Shown here: in pieces, positions 8,025 through 16,299 of the stretch
Layout of the letters: each line of letters starts with the position of its first letter
How positions within the stretch are numbered: position 1 is the first letter of the stretch
Assembly: GCA_964451985.1 (NCBI GenBank)
Contig: CAYVKB010000028.1
Coordinates: forward strand, 1 to 28,991
Reading direction: 5' to 3'
Source: GBS-DC sp964451985
Lineage (GTDB): Bacteria; Armatimonadota; Fimbriimonadia; Fimbriimonadales; GBS-DC
Length of the DNA stretch: 28,991 nt
Made by a program: the position numbers and the translations under genes
The notes under the pieces: model-generated
Told to the model about the DNA's origin: nothing
Database searches by the model: none
What the model saw: only the letters and a program-made list of their open reading frames with translations

Positions 8025-8042
8025 AATTGCTGCCTCCTCCGA

Positions 8043-8777
8043 TTACAGCCTATATTTTACCCGCATCAGGCACAAGCCTGCGGCGGGCGCCATATGTGTC
8101 GCTTGCGCACAGGTTTCGAACCGTTCGCGCAGCGAGGTGATGCTCTGCTTGCCCTCGCCCACGCGGGCTAACTCGCCCACAATCAGGCGCACCATGCCAC
8201 GCAGGAAGCCGTTTGCCTCCAGTTCGATGCGCACACCGTCACGCGTCGGCTGCACCACACCGCGATACAGCGTGCGCACCGTGTTCTTCTCGGTCGGAAT
8301 CTTCACCGAGAACGGGCGAAAGTCGTGTTCGCCCTGAATCGCCTCCAGCGCCGCCTGCATCGCCTCGACATCTAGCAGGCGCGGGTAGTGCCACGCATAG
8401 CGCAGCTTCCACACGGACGGGTGCGCGCCCGTGTAAATCGTGTAGCGGTACACGCGGCTTTTGGCTGAGAAGCGCGCGTGGAAGTTTGCGCTCACTTCCT
8501 GCGCGTTCAGCACTTTCAAGTCCATCGGCAGGCGACGGTTGAGTATTTCCGTCAGCCTGTGGGTCGGCACAGGTCGGCTGGTGAAGAAGTTCACCACTTG
8601 CCCACGCGCGTGCACGCCTGAGTCGGTTCGGCTTGCGCCGATGACCTCAATCGGCTCGTTCAGCGTCGCCTGCAACGCGCTTTCCAGCACGCCCTGCACG
8701 GTGCGCATTTCGTGCTGGCGGGCGAAGCCACAGAACGCGGTTCCGTCGTATTCGACCTGCAGGCGCAGGTTGCGCAT
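8043..8777 (-). CDS. truA: tRNA pseudouridine(38-40) synthase
   Basis: The 244-residue enzyme isomerises uridines 38, 39 and 40 in the anticodon arm of many tRNAs. The catalytic motif ASRTDSGVHARGQVVNF places the nucleophile at Asp52. The N-terminal VEYDGTAFCGFARQ and the later GFLRGMVRLIVGEL match the family over its full length. It starts three bases after the rplQ stop, so it is part of the same transcript. In Firmicutes-like clusters ecfA (energy-coupling transporter) genes often sit between rplQ and truA; they are absent here. Confidence 0.97.
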   Translation of the reverse strand: MRNLRLQVEYDGTAFCGFARQHEMRTVQGVLESALQATLNEPIEVIGASRTDSGVHARGQVVNFFTSRPVPTHRLTEILNRRLPMDLKVLNAQEVSANFHARFSAKSRVYRYTIYTGAHPSVWKLRYAWHYPRLLDVEAMQAALEAIQGEHDFRPFSVKIPTEKNTVRTLYRGVVQPTRDGVRIELEANGFLRGMVRLIVGELARVGEGKQSITSLRERFETCAQATHMAPAAGLCLMRVKYRL

Positions 8778-8780
8778 GCG

Positions 8781-9134
8781 CTACTCGACCAGTTCCAGCA
8801 GCGCGGTCTCGACCGCGTCGCCACGCCGGATGCCCACACGCACGATGCGCGTGTAGCCGCCCTGTCGATCGCGATAGCGCGGCGCGATATTGTCAAAGAG
8901 ATGTTTCACTAAGCTCTCGTCGCGCAGGAAGGCGCGCGCCTGTCGGCGGGCGTGCAGCGTGTTCTGCTTGCCCAGCGTAATCATCTTCTCCGCGAGGCGG
9001 CGCGTCTCTTTGGCGCGTGTAACGGTTGTCTCAATCCGTTCGTGTATTAGCAGCGAGCGCACTTGATTGCGCAGCATATGCATGCGGTGGTCGCTCGGAC
9101 GCCCTAACTTGCGGTAGCCAGCTCCGTGATTCAT
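8781..9134 (-). CDS. rplQ: 50S ribosomal protein L17
   Basis: The 117-residue bL17 lies near the peptide exit tunnel. The N-terminus with YRKLGRPSDHRMHMLRNQV and the IHERIETTVTRAKETRRLAEKMI segment are diagnostic. The GGAGG ribosome site lies within the last codons of rpoA, only two bases separate the genes, and truA follows by three bases. The length is near that of short bacterial L17 forms. Confidence 0.97.
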   Translation of the reverse strand: MNHGAGYRKLGRPSDHRMHMLRNQVRSLLIHERIETTVTRAKETRRLAEKMITLGKQNTLHARRQARAFLRDESLVKHLFDNIAPRYRDRQGGYTRIVRVGIRRGDAVETALLELVE

Positions 9135-9136
9135 GG

Positions 9137-10099
9137 TTAACTTCGCCTCCTTCCCGATTTCATCAGGCTTAGCCCCATCACGCTAAGTTTCTCTTCAACC
9201 TCTTTTTTAGCGGTATCGCCGAAATTGCGCAGGGTGGTCAGTTTCTGTTCGGGGGTGCTGAGCAGTTTATACAGCGTATCGATGCCGCCACTGCGCAAGG
9301 CATTCAGCACGCGGGTAGACAGCCCCAAGTCTTCCAACGGTCGGTCGGGCACATCGACTCCGGGCGGGGGAGGCACGAAGGTGGTTCCGTTGTTGATTTC
9401 ATCGCTGCCGAGTACCATCAGGCGGCTGAACTGCTCCCGCAGGATGGAGGCCGCCTGATACACCGCCTGCGCGGGTTCAATCGCGCCGTTCGTCCACACT
9501 TCCAGAATCAGGCGGTCGTAGTCGGTGCGCTCGCCCACCAACGTCGGCTCCACGAGGAAGTTAACTTTGGTGACGGGGCTGAAGAGCGCGTTCGTGCGGA
9601 TTTCGCCGACGGAGCCGCGTCCGCGCTCGCGCTTAAGCGCGGGCACATAGCCCCGCCCGAACTCCACTGTGATGTCGGCGTTGATGCGTGCGCTGGAGTC
9701 GCTCAGCGTCGCCAGATACAGCTCGGGGTTCACTATTTCGATATCGGCAGGTGCTTGGATATCGGCGGCGGTCACACGCCCAGGACCCTGCACTTGCAGG
9801 CGCAGCGAATACTTCTCGCGCGGGTGCGAGGCGTGGACGCGAATCGCGACATTTTTCAGGTTCAGCAGGAAGTAGACGGTATCCTCTTTCACGCCGGGCA
9901 TCGGCTCGAACTCGCTCAGCACGCCCTCGATGCGCACGCTGGTAATCGCGGCGCCGGGAATCGAGGAGAGCAGCACGCGGCGCAGCGCGTTGCCAAGCGT
10001 CACGCCGTAGCCCCGCTCCAGCGGCTCCACCTCGAACTTGCCGTAATTCGGCTCTTGAATCAGTGTACGAACTTCAGACTCTACCAGTTGCGCAGTCAT
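9137..10099 (-). CDS. rpoA: DNA-directed RNA polymerase subunit alpha
   Basis: The 320-residue alpha subunit dimerises to nucleate RNA polymerase assembly. The N-terminal domain (about 1-235) has EPLERGYGVTLGNALRRVLLSS, the signature assembly segment, and the C-terminal domain (about 251-318) with LEDLGLSTRVLNALRSGGI and LRNFGDTAKKEVEEKL is the helix-hairpin-helix module that contacts UP elements and activators. The usual length is 315-330. A GGAGG lies 12 bases before the ATG. Its position after rpsD is the standard alpha-operon place. Confidence 0.98.
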   Translation of the reverse strand: MTAQLVESEVRTLIQEPNYGKFEVEPLERGYGVTLGNALRRVLLSSIPGAAITSVRIEGVLSEFEPMPGVKEDTVYFLLNLKNVAIRVHASHPREKYSLRLQVQGPGRVTAADIQAPADIEIVNPELYLATLSDSSARINADITVEFGRGYVPALKRERGRGSVGEIRTNALFSPVTKVNFLVEPTLVGERTDYDRLILEVWTNGAIEPAQAVYQAASILREQFSRLMVLGSDEINNGTTFVPPPPGVDVPDRPLEDLGLSTRVLNALRSGGIDTLYKLLSTPEQKLTTLRNFGDTAKKEVEEKLSVMGLSLMKSGRRRS

Positions 10100-10116
10100 C
10101 GTAATCAGCAGCCTCC

Positions 10117-10749
10117 TTAACGGCTATAGAACTCGATAATCTTCTGCATCTCGATCTTGGTGTCGATTTCGTCGGCTTGCGGGGCGTGCAGCACCTTGCC
10201 TTGCACCTGGTTCGCGTCGTAGGCGAGCCATGCAGGCGGTGTATGCTCGGCGGCGCGGGCTAAAGCATCTTTCGCCAACGCGGTGGAGCGTTTCGACTCG
10301 TGGATGGCAATCACGTCGCCCTCGCGCACCTGATACGACGGGATGTTGACGCGCTTGCCATTCACGGTGAAGAAGCGGTGTGAGACCATCTGGCGTGCTT
10401 GTCCGCGCGAGTTGGCGAAGCCCAGTCGGAACACCACGTTATCAAGGCGCATCTCCAGCTGGCGTAGCAGTACCTCACCCGTGACGCCACGCGCCTGTTG
10501 CGCTTTTTCCACGTACTTGCGGAACTGCGCCTCGCGGAGGTGGTACATCTGGCGCAGTTTCTGCTTCTCGCGCAGCTGCTCGCCGTACTCGCTCATCTTA
10601 CGGTCGCGCGTGCGGGGACCGTGTTGTCCGGGTGGGAAGTTGCGCCGCTCGATAGCGCATTTTTTGGTGTAGCAGCGATCGCCTTTCAGGTACAGCTTCA
10701 CGCCCGCGCGTCGGCACATGCTACATTTCGAATCCCAAATCACTGACAT
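10117..10749 (-). CDS. rpsD: 30S ribosomal protein S4, zinc-binding form
   Basis: The 210-residue uS4 is a primary 16S rRNA binder that nucleates assembly of the 5' domain and often represses the alpha operon. The N-terminus keeps four cysteines (9, 12, 26, 31; CX2C-X13-CX4C), the zinc-carrying version. The S4 RNA-binding domain is seen at RLDNVVFRLGFANSRGQARQMV. The start is odd: after an AAGGAGG site there are two nearby ATGs, and only the one at 10749 is in frame. Confidence 0.97.
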   Translation of the reverse strand: MSVIWDSKCSMCRRAGVKLYLKGDRCYTKKCAIERRNFPPGQHGPRTRDRKMSEYGEQLREKQKLRQMYHLREAQFRKYVEKAQQARGVTGEVLLRQLEMRLDNVVFRLGFANSRGQARQMVSHRFFTVNGKRVNIPSYQVREGDVIAIHESKRSTALAKDALARAAEHTPPAWLAYDANQVQGKVLHAPQADEIDTKIEMQKIIEFYSR

Positions 10750-10767
10750 CCTTCATTTCCTCCTTGA

Positions 10768-11163
10768 TTACACGCGGCGGCGTTTCGGGGGTCGGCAGCC
10801 GTTGTGGGGCACGGGAGTCACGTCTTTGATACTCTGAATCTCCAGCCCCGCCGCTTGCAGCGAGCGAATGGCGGTCTCGCGTCCGGGACCCGGACCTTTG
10901 ACCATCACATCCACTTTACGGAGTCCGTGTTCCATCGCGGCGCGTGCGGCGCGTTCGGACGCCACCTGCGCGGCGAACGGCGTGCCTTTCTTGGTGCCTT
11001 TGAAGCCGACCGAGCCGCCGCTCGACCAGGAAATCACGTTCCCGTTCACATCAGTAATCGACACAATTGTGTTATTGAATGTGGCGTGTATATGCGCCAC
11101 ACCCTGAGCGATGTTCTTGCGTTCCTTCTTCTGCTGTGCGCCTGCTCGTGCTTTACGCGCCAT
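10768..11163 (-). CDS. rpsK: 30S ribosomal protein S11
   Basis: The 131-residue uS11 lies on the platform of the small subunit and shapes the mRNA exit site. GVAHIHATFNNTIVSITDVNG, VKGPGPGRETAIRSLQAAGL and the closing HNGCRPPKRRRV are family signatures. Length is normal. It follows rpsM by 15 bases and precedes rpsD, the conserved alpha-operon order. Confidence 0.98.
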   Translation of the reverse strand: MARKARAGAQQKKERKNIAQGVAHIHATFNNTIVSITDVNGNVISWSSGGSVGFKGTKKGTPFAAQVASERAARAAMEHGLRKVDVMVKGPGPGRETAIRSLQAAGLEIQSIKDVTPVPHNGCRPPKRRRV

Positions 11164-11178
11164 AGTGTCTCTCCCTCA

Positions 11179-11559
11179 TTACTTGGCTTTCTTCTTCTTA
11201 CCCGTGCTGACGGTCTTCTTCGGACCTTTACGGGTGCGGGCGTTGGTGCGGGTGCGTTGCCCGTGCACGGGCAGCCCGCGCCTGTGGCGGATGCCGCGGT
11301 AGCAGCCGATTTCGATGAGGCGTCGGATGTTCATCTGCTGCTCGCGCCGCAGGTCACCTTCAATCGTGTAGTTCGTTTCGATTTCCGCGCGGAGTTTGGC
11401 GACCTCCTCTTCGGTGAGGTCGCGCACACGCTTATTCGGGTCGATTCCCGTCGCCGCCAAAATCTTGCGCGCGGAGGACAGCCCCACGCCAAAAATTACC
11501 GGCAGGGCGTATTCCACTTTCCTGTCGCGCGGCAAGTCCACTCCAGCAATACGCGCCAT
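11179..11559 (-). CDS. rpsM: 30S ribosomal protein S13
   Basis: The 126-residue uS13 contacts the P-site tRNA and forms the intersubunit bridge at the head. MARIAGVDLPRDRKVEYAL, GIRHRRGLPVHGQRTRTNARTRKG and a Lys-rich end identify it. GGAGG precedes the ATG. Its end lies 15 bases before rpsK; rpmJ is 14 bases upstream. Confidence 0.98.
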   Translation of the reverse strand: MARIAGVDLPRDRKVEYALPVIFGVGLSSARKILAATGIDPNKRVRDLTEEEVAKLRAEIETNYTIEGDLRREQQMNIRRLIEIGCYRGIRHRRGLPVHGQRTRTNARTRKGPKKTVSTGKKKKAK

Positions 11560-11573
11560 ACTTGATTTGCCTC

Positions 11574-11687
11574 CTAACCTTGACGCTGCTTGTGTTTCGG
11601 ATTCTCGCAGATAATCCGAACCACGCGTTTGCGCCGAATGATTTTACATTTGGCGCACATCTTCTTCACTGATGGTCGTACTTTCAT
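11574..11687 (-). CDS. rpmJ: 50S ribosomal protein L36
   Basis: This is a 37-residue bL36, the smallest ribosomal protein, which stabilises 23S rRNA domains. MKVRPSVKKMCAKCKIIRRK is typical. The zinc ligands are Cys11, Cys14, Cys27 and His32, so this is the metal-binding form. GGAGG lies eight bases before the ATG. It follows infA after a 149-bp gap that carries its own promoter candidate, and heads the rpsM-rpsK-rpsD-rpoA run. Confidence 0.97.
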   Translation of the reverse strand: MKVRPSVKKMCAKCKIIRRKRVVRIICENPKHKQRQG

Positions 11688-11738
11688 CGCTATCGCCTCC
11701 GTCGAGCAGGCATACAGTATACCCGCTCGCGAAGGCGT

Positions 11739-11769
11739 ATTATACCTCATGCGTGCGCGTTGTATGCAA
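11739..11769 (-). promoter_or_regulatory. Candidate sigma-70-type promoter before rpmJ
   Basis: On the minus strand a perfect TATAAT (11739-11744) is preceded by TTGCAT (11764-11769) with a 19-bp spacer. A transcript from here would start about 45 bases before rpmJ and could serve the whole alpha cluster. The spacer is longer than ideal. Confidence 0.5.
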
Positions 11770-11836
11770 GTGCAAAACTTAGGCGCGGCGGCTGTCACCG
11801 TCGCTATGGGCAGGGCTGCCGTCGCGCTTACTTATT

Positions 11837-12064
11837 TTAGCTTCGGTATCGATACACGATGCGCCCGCGCGTTAGGTCATACGGCGAGAGGGCGACCTTC
11901 ACGCGGTCGCCTGGCAGAATGCGAATGAAGTTGATTCGCATTTTGCCCGACAGATGCGCCAGAATCGTATGTCCGCCTTCCACTTCCACTTTGAAGGTCG
12001 TGTTCGGCAAACACTCCACGACTGTGCCCTCAATCTCGATATCCTTGCCTTCGGTCTTCGCCAT
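11837..12064 (-). CDS. infA: Translation initiation factor IF-1
   Basis: This is a 75-residue OB-fold factor that occupies the A site of the 30S subunit during initiation together with IF-2 and IF-3. EIEGTVVECLPNTTFKVEVE, HTILAHLSGKMR and the RILPGDRVKVALSPYDLTRG segment are diagnostic. I chose ATG 12064 because GGAGGTGATG, a near-perfect ribosome site, ends just before it and it gives the family length. The 328 bp upstream to map contain no clear intact gene. Confidence 0.98.
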   Translation of the reverse strand: MAKTEGKDIEIEGTVVECLPNTTFKVEVEGGHTILAHLSGKMRINFIRILPGDRVKVALSPYDLTRGRIVYRYRS

Positions 12065-12083
12065 GGCATCACCTCCTATATTA

Positions 12084-12089
12084 ATTGTA
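12084..12089 (-). promoter_or_regulatory. Candidate -10 box for infA
   Basis: TACAAT on the minus strand lies about 20 bases before the infA start. The -35 candidate TTGCTC is 20 bases further up, which is poor spacing. A separate promoter is plausible because the gap to map is long. Confidence 0.3.
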
Positions 12090-12172
12090 CCTAAATTATG
12101 CGTCCGCTTGAGCAACGGCCCCTCCTTCGCCCACAATTCAGATTCTTGCAATGCGTTTGCAAACCGCTCTAC

Positions 12173-12392
12173 TCAATAGCGCACACGCTGTAGGTCAATC
12201 TGGTCGGCATGGAGTTGGTAGAGTTCCCAGAGAGATGTCCATTCCAGCGTGTCGAGCCGCTGCTCATAAGTAAGTTATATGCGTTCCAGCCGAGCATCGC
12301 GATTCGTTGACCGATGCTCCGCGCGCCAGCGACATATCTGCTCTTTGGAGGGAATGCCGCATGGGGGGTGATTTTTGCAGGAGAATTCCTGC
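12173..12392 (-). pseudogene. Possible decayed coding remnant between map and infA
   Basis: One minus-strand frame ending at TGA 12173-12175 reads like protein (YEQRLDTLEWTSLWELYQL, then HADQIDLQRVRY) and continues upstream through an internal TAA (about 12266-12268) into IPSKEQICRWRAEHR. There is no start codon or ribosome site in the downstream piece. It may be the end of a lost gene or chance. I do not recognise the family. A GCAGGA/TCCTGC hairpin (12377-12392) abuts the map stop. Confidence 0.22.
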
Positions 12393-13145
12393 TCACTCCA
12401 CTGTCAGTACATCTGCGCCGTTTTCAGTGATTACAACGGTATGCTCGAAGTGGGCGGCAGGCTTGCGGTCGCGCGTGATGATGGACCAATCGTTCTCGTG
12501 GAACTCCACTTCGGGTTCGCCCATCACAATCATTGGCTCGATGGCAAGCACCATGCCGGGTCGGAGTTCCACGCCCGTGCCGGGTTCGGCGATGTTGGGG
12601 ATATCGGGCATTTCGTGGACGAATCTGCCCACGCCATGCCCTGCCAAGCCTTTGGCGGGTTTGAAGCCGAACGATTCGGCGTGTTGCTGGACGGCTGCGC
12701 CGATGTCGCCCGTCGTGTTGCCCGCGCGGGCGACCTCCAGCGATTTTTGGAGTGCCTCCTCTGTCACGCGCACGAGGCGTTTGCGCTGGTAGTCCGTGCG
12801 CCCCACGATTACTGTCAGCGCGGTGTCGCAGCAGAAGCCTTCGTAGTAGACGCCAATATCAAGGGTCACCACATCGCCCTCGCGCAGCACTCTGCCGGTG
12901 GGCAAGCCGTGTACAACTTCCTCGTTGATAGAGACACACAGCACACTTGGGAACAGGCGGTAGCCCTTGAAGGCGGGGAAGCCGCCCATCTCCAACACCA
13001 TGCGCTCGGCAAGGGCATCCAGTTCGGTATCGAGGGTGCGATTGGGTTCAATCGCCTCGGCGCAAGTGCGCAACACACGCGCAGCGATGCGCCCTGCCTT
13101 GCGAATGCGTTCAACCTGCTGCTGGTTTTTGAGGTAGATTTTCAT
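12393..13145 (-). CDS. map: Methionine aminopeptidase, type I
   Basis: The 250-residue cytosolic enzyme removes the initiator methionine from nascent proteins. The metal ligands Asp96, Asp107, His170, Glu203 and Glu234 and the active-site His79 and His177 are all in place. Residues after the first ligand read DIGVYYEGFCCDTA, a variant of the common DGYHGDTA-like loop. The length is that of the short bacterial form without N-terminal extension. Its ATG overlaps the adk TGA in an ATGA, indicating translational coupling. Confidence 0.98.
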   Translation of the reverse strand: MKIYLKNQQQVERIRKAGRIAARVLRTCAEAIEPNRTLDTELDALAERMVLEMGGFPAFKGYRLFPSVLCVSINEEVVHGLPTGRVLREGDVVTLDIGVYYEGFCCDTALTVIVGRTDYQRKRLVRVTEEALQKSLEVARAGNTTGDIGAAVQQHAESFGFKPAKGLAGHGVGRFVHEMPDIPNIAEPGTGVELRPGMVLAIEPMIVMGEPEVEFHENDWSIITRDRKPAAHFEHTVVITENGADVLTVE

Positions 13146-13762
13146 AGCACGCTCAACAGTCGCTGGTAGACTTCCTCAGGCGTGGCGTCCGCACTCACGG
13201 TGCGCAGCAACCCGCGCTGGCGGTAGTGTTCAATCAGCGGCTCAGTCTGCTCGCGGTAGACCTGAAAGCGTTTACGAATCGTTTCGGGCTTATCGTCCTC
13301 GCGGGTGATAAGTCCCGCGCCACAATGTTCACACTTATCGCCCGCTTTGCTGGGGTTGGCGGTGATGTGATACACGGCGTTGCACTGGGGGCAGATCCGT
13401 CGTCCGCTGAGCCGTGCAATCAGTGCATCCTCGCTGATTTCGAAGTAAATCACGGCGTCAAGCGGCTTCGTGAGAATAGCTTCCAGCATCTCCGCCTGGG
13501 TGAGGTTGCGCGGATAGCCGTCCAGAATAAACGACTCGAGCGCGGCGAGTCGTTCGGCGACAATCTGGTGCACGAGGGGGTCGGGCACGAGTTCGCCGCG
13601 CTGGATGTACGCTTGTGCCTGCTGCCCCAGCGGGGTGTTTTGGGCGATGGCGGCGCGGAGCAGGTCGCCCGTGGCGACCGCCGTCCAGCCCTTCTCCGCT
13701 TCTAACCGTTTCGCCTGCGTGCCTTTGCCTGCGCCGGGCGCACCGATGAACACCAGTCGCAT
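13142..13762 (-). CDS. adk: Adenylate kinase, zinc-LID form
   Basis: The 206-residue enzyme interconverts 2 ADP and ATP + AMP. The P-loop GAPGAGKGT is at 7-15, the AMP-binding segment with TGDLLRAAI at 31-39 and DGYPRN at 81-86. The LID carries Cys124, Cys127, Cys144 and Cys147 (CPQC...CEHC), the zinc-binding type found in Gram-positives and thermophiles. I chose ATG 13762 because GGAG lies just upstream and the protein begins directly with the P-loop strand. It sits between secY and map as in most spc operons. Confidence 0.98.
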   Translation of the reverse strand: MRLVFIGAPGAGKGTQAKRLEAEKGWTAVATGDLLRAAIAQNTPLGQQAQAYIQRGELVPDPLVHQIVAERLAALESFILDGYPRNLTQAEMLEAILTKPLDAVIYFEISEDALIARLSGRRICPQCNAVYHITANPSKAGDKCEHCGAGLITREDDKPETIRKRFQVYREQTEPLIEHYRQRGLLRTVSADATPEEVYQRLLSVL

Positions 13763-13773
13763 GCGTCGCTCCG

Positions 13774-15078
13774 TTATTTCATCATGTCGTCGTACTGACG
13801 CATCGCCAGTTGCGCCTGCAGCTGGCGCGAGAAGTCTATCGCCACGCCGACCAGAATGAGCAGCGAGGTACCGCCCACAATCGTTAGGGTATCGATGCGC
13901 GTGATCGTGGGAACCCAATACTGCATCAGCGCGATGAACGACAGGAACGCCGCACCCGCGAAGGTGATGCGCGTGAGCACATCGTTCAGGTAGTCGGAGG
14001 TAGGCTTGCCCGGACGCACGCCCTGAATGAACGCACCCTGACGCTTCAGGTTCTCGGCAATCTCATCGGTGTTGAACACCACCGACACATAGAAATAAGT
14101 GAACAGGAAAATTAAGCCTGCGTACAGGATAGAACCGACGATACCACCGCCAGGCGTGAGCAGCTCCACCGCACTCACCAGAAAACTCACGACAGGACCG
14201 GGGTTCTCGCGGTTGTAGGGAATCATCTGCAGCAGGGTGGCGGGCAACAGCTGCAGCGACACGGCGAAGATAATCGGAATTACGCCCGCCGCGTTGACGG
14301 GGATTGGCAGGTAGGACGTGCCGCCCATCGTTTGCCTGCGCCCGACGATGCGCCGCATATGCTGAATGGGAATGCGCCGCTGTGAGGTCGTCACGTACAC
14401 GATGCCCCACACAGTTGCCACGAAAATCGCCAACAACAGCAGTATCTGCCCGAAGCCAATCGCGCCCGATTGCAGCGCTTCATAGGTGCGCGAGACCTGA
14501 TAGGGCATACTGGCGACGATACTGGCGAAAATCATCAGCGAGACGCCGTTGCCCAACCCTTTCTCGGTAATCTGTTCGCCTAGCCACAGTAGGAACATCG
14601 CGCCCGCTGTCCAAGCAATCACGACCTGCACGTACTGAATGCCTGTCAGGTCGAGCGCGCCAGCCGAGCGAAAGGTGGCAATCAAGCCGATGGACTGCAC
14701 GATGGCGATTGCGATCGTGAGCAGGCGAGTGCGCTGTTGCATAAGGCGTCGTCCCGCCTCTTCGCGCATCGCCTCGCGCATCTTGGGGTCGGCGTAGGAG
14801 AACACCTGCATGATAATCGATGCCGTGATGTAGGGGTTCAGCCCCAGCGCGAGAATCGTGAGCTTGCGCAGCGCACCGCCCGTGAACATATTCAGAAATT
14901 CCAGCAGCTGCTGGTCTTCAAACAGCCGCGCGAGCTGCTCGCGGTCGACGCCTGGAATGGGGATGTGCAGCCCGACGGCGTAGACCGTGAACATCGCGAA
15001 CACGAAGATGATACGCGCGCGCAGTTCGGGGATTTTGAACGCGCTTTGCAGGGCGCTAACGAAGTTCACGCTGAGCAT
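13774..15078 (-). CDS. secY: Protein translocase subunit SecY
   Basis: The 434-residue core channel of the Sec translocon moves unfolded proteins across or into the inner membrane with SecE, SecG and SecA. About ten membrane helices are visible, with the plug-region sequence PYITASIIMQVF and the cytosolic SQRRIPIQ loop. Length is typical. A GAGGT ribosome site overlaps the end of rplO, and adk starts 11 bases after its stop. Confidence 0.98.
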   Translation of the reverse strand: MLSVNFVSALQSAFKIPELRARIIFVFAMFTVYAVGLHIPIPGVDREQLARLFEDQQLLEFLNMFTGGALRKLTILALGLNPYITASIIMQVFSYADPKMREAMREEAGRRLMQQRTRLLTIAIAIVQSIGLIATFRSAGALDLTGIQYVQVVIAWTAGAMFLLWLGEQITEKGLGNGVSLMIFASIVASMPYQVSRTYEALQSGAIGFGQILLLLAIFVATVWGIVYVTTSQRRIPIQHMRRIVGRRQTMGGTSYLPIPVNAAGVIPIIFAVSLQLLPATLLQMIPYNRENPGPVVSFLVSAVELLTPGGGIVGSILYAGLIFLFTYFYVSVVFNTDEIAENLKRQGAFIQGVRPGKPTSDYLNDVLTRITFAGAAFLSFIALMQYWVPTITRIDTLTIVGGTSLLILVGVAIDFSRQLQAQLAMRQYDDMMK

Positions 15079-15085
15079 GGCGACC

Positions 15086-15535
15086 TCACGATTCGATGAG
15101 TTGCACGGTTCCGCCCGCCGCCTCGATTTTGGCGCGTGCGCTTTCGCTAATCGCGTGGGCGTGCACCGTGAGCGGGATGGTAATCTCGCCGACGCCTAAA
15201 ATCTTCACGCCGTCCTTCAGTTTGCGCAGGATGCGCCGCTCCTTCAGGATTTCGGGCGTTACGGTGTCGTTCGCCTGAAACCGTTCAGCGAGGGTCTTCA
15301 CATTCACGACGGCGTATTCCACGCGGTTCACGTTGCGGAATCCTGTGCGCACGGGCAATCGGCGATGCAAGGGCGTTTGTCCACCCTCAAAGCGTGCAGG
15401 AATCGTGTCGCGCGCCTTTTGCCCTTTGGTGCCGCGCGTGGCAGTTTTGCCGTGCCCAGAGCCGATGCCGCGCCCGACGCGCTTACGGCGTTTTTTGCTG
15501 CCCGGCGTGGGCTTGAGCGTATGCATCTCGATCAT
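15086..15535 (-). CDS. rplO: 50S ribosomal protein L15
   Basis: The 149-residue uL15 is a late-assembly protein with a long basic N-terminal extension that threads into 23S rRNA. KKRRKRVGRGIGSGHGKTATRG and FEGGQTPLHRRLPVR are signatures. Its ATG overlaps the rpmD stop by four bases (ATGA), so translation is likely coupled. An alternative ATG at residue 4 would remove only MIE. Confidence 0.97.
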   Translation of the reverse strand: MIEMHTLKPTPGSKKRRKRVGRGIGSGHGKTATRGTKGQKARDTIPARFEGGQTPLHRRLPVRTGFRNVNRVEYAVVNVKTLAERFQANDTVTPEILKERRILRKLKDGVKILGVGEITIPLTVHAHAISESARAKIEAAGGTVQLIES

Positions 15536-15729
15536 TGCGTGTTTGCCTCCTCCTCAGAAACCTTCTCCACATGCAGCAGGTGCGCCACTTTCGCGACCAT
15601 GCCACGAATGTTTGGCTCGTCACGGTGGTACACGGTCTGGTTCAGTTTACGCAGACCGAGCGCGCGCACCGTGCGTTTCTGGCTCTCCTCGTAGCCGATC
15701 GGGCTTCGCTTGAGCGTGATTTTCAACAT
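15532..15729 (-). CDS. rpmD: 50S ribosomal protein L30
   Basis: The 65-residue uL30 resembles the family in KITLKRSPIGYEESQKRTVRALGL and the NQTVYHRDEPNIRGMV segment. It packs against 5S rRNA-proximal 23S rRNA. GGAGG lies eight bases before the ATG; the four-base gap to rpsE and overlap with rplO show tight operon packing. A short acidic tail (EKVSEEEANTQ) extends past the usual end. Confidence 0.96.
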   Translation of the reverse strand: MLKITLKRSPIGYEESQKRTVRALGLRKLNQTVYHRDEPNIRGMVAKVAHLLHVEKVSEEEANTQ

Positions 15730-15732
15730 CGT

Positions 15733-16287
15733 TTATGCCTCCGCAGCCTCTTTGAATTTGCGCACATACCACGGGGTGAGCGTTTTAAGCGGCATGCCGC
15801 GCACTTGGGCAATCTCTTCGGGGGTGTGCATCGTGCGGAAGGCTTCCATCGCCGCCCATGCCGCGTTGATAGGGTTGCGCGAGCCGACGAGTTTTGCCAG
15901 CACATCGCTCACACCCGCCGCCTCCAGCAGGGCGCGCACCGAGCTACCCGCCACAACGCCCGTACCCGGCGATGCGGGCTTCAGCACCAGGCGCGTGGAG
16001 CCATACTCGATCTCCACCTCGTGCGGGATGGTGGTACCGATGCGCGGCACATAGACCAGATTGCGTCGCGCGGCTTCGATCGCTTTGCGAATCGCATCGG
16101 GCACCTGACGCGCCTTGCCCAAGCCAACGCCCACATGCCCGTTCGTGTCGCCCACCACGACCATCACCTGGAAGCTGAGTGTGCGTCCGCCTTTGTGCGT
16201 TTTGGACACGCGGTTCGTGTGAATCACACGCTCCACATGCAGGTTCAGTTGGTCGGGATTGATATAACTATGTCGCTTTCTTTTCAT
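15733..16287 (-). CDS. rpsE: 30S ribosomal protein S5
   Basis: The 184-residue uS5 acts in decoding accuracy and mRNA unwinding at the entry tunnel together with S3 and S4. The double-stranded-RNA-binding N-domain contains VIHTNRVSKTHKGGRTLSFQVMVVVGD, and the C-domain has GTGVVAGSSVRALLEAAGVSD and the conserved KLVGSRNPINAAWA (usually KS.GS.NPIN). GGAGG lies eight bases before the ATG. Confidence 0.98.
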   Translation of the reverse strand: MKRKRHSYINPDQLNLHVERVIHTNRVSKTHKGGRTLSFQVMVVVGDTNGHVGVGLGKARQVPDAIRKAIEAARRNLVYVPRIGTTIPHEVEIEYGSTRLVLKPASPGTGVVAGSSVRALLEAAGVSDVLAKLVGSRNPINAAWAAMEAFRTMHTPEEIAQVRGMPLKTLTPWYVRKFKEAAEA

Positions 16288-16299
16288 AAGAGAAACCTC

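Noticed and set aside
10804..11565. 253-codon plus-strand ORF across rpsK and rpsM
   Set aside because: It runs antisense through two certain ribosomal genes and has no recognisable domain.
12377..12392. Intrinsic terminator after map
   Set aside because: The GCAGGA/TCCTGC hairpin abuts the map stop but in the direction of map transcription it is followed by A residues, not a T tract.
12375..13169. 264-codon plus-strand ORF across map
   Set aside because: It is antisense to map, whose metal ligands are all intact.
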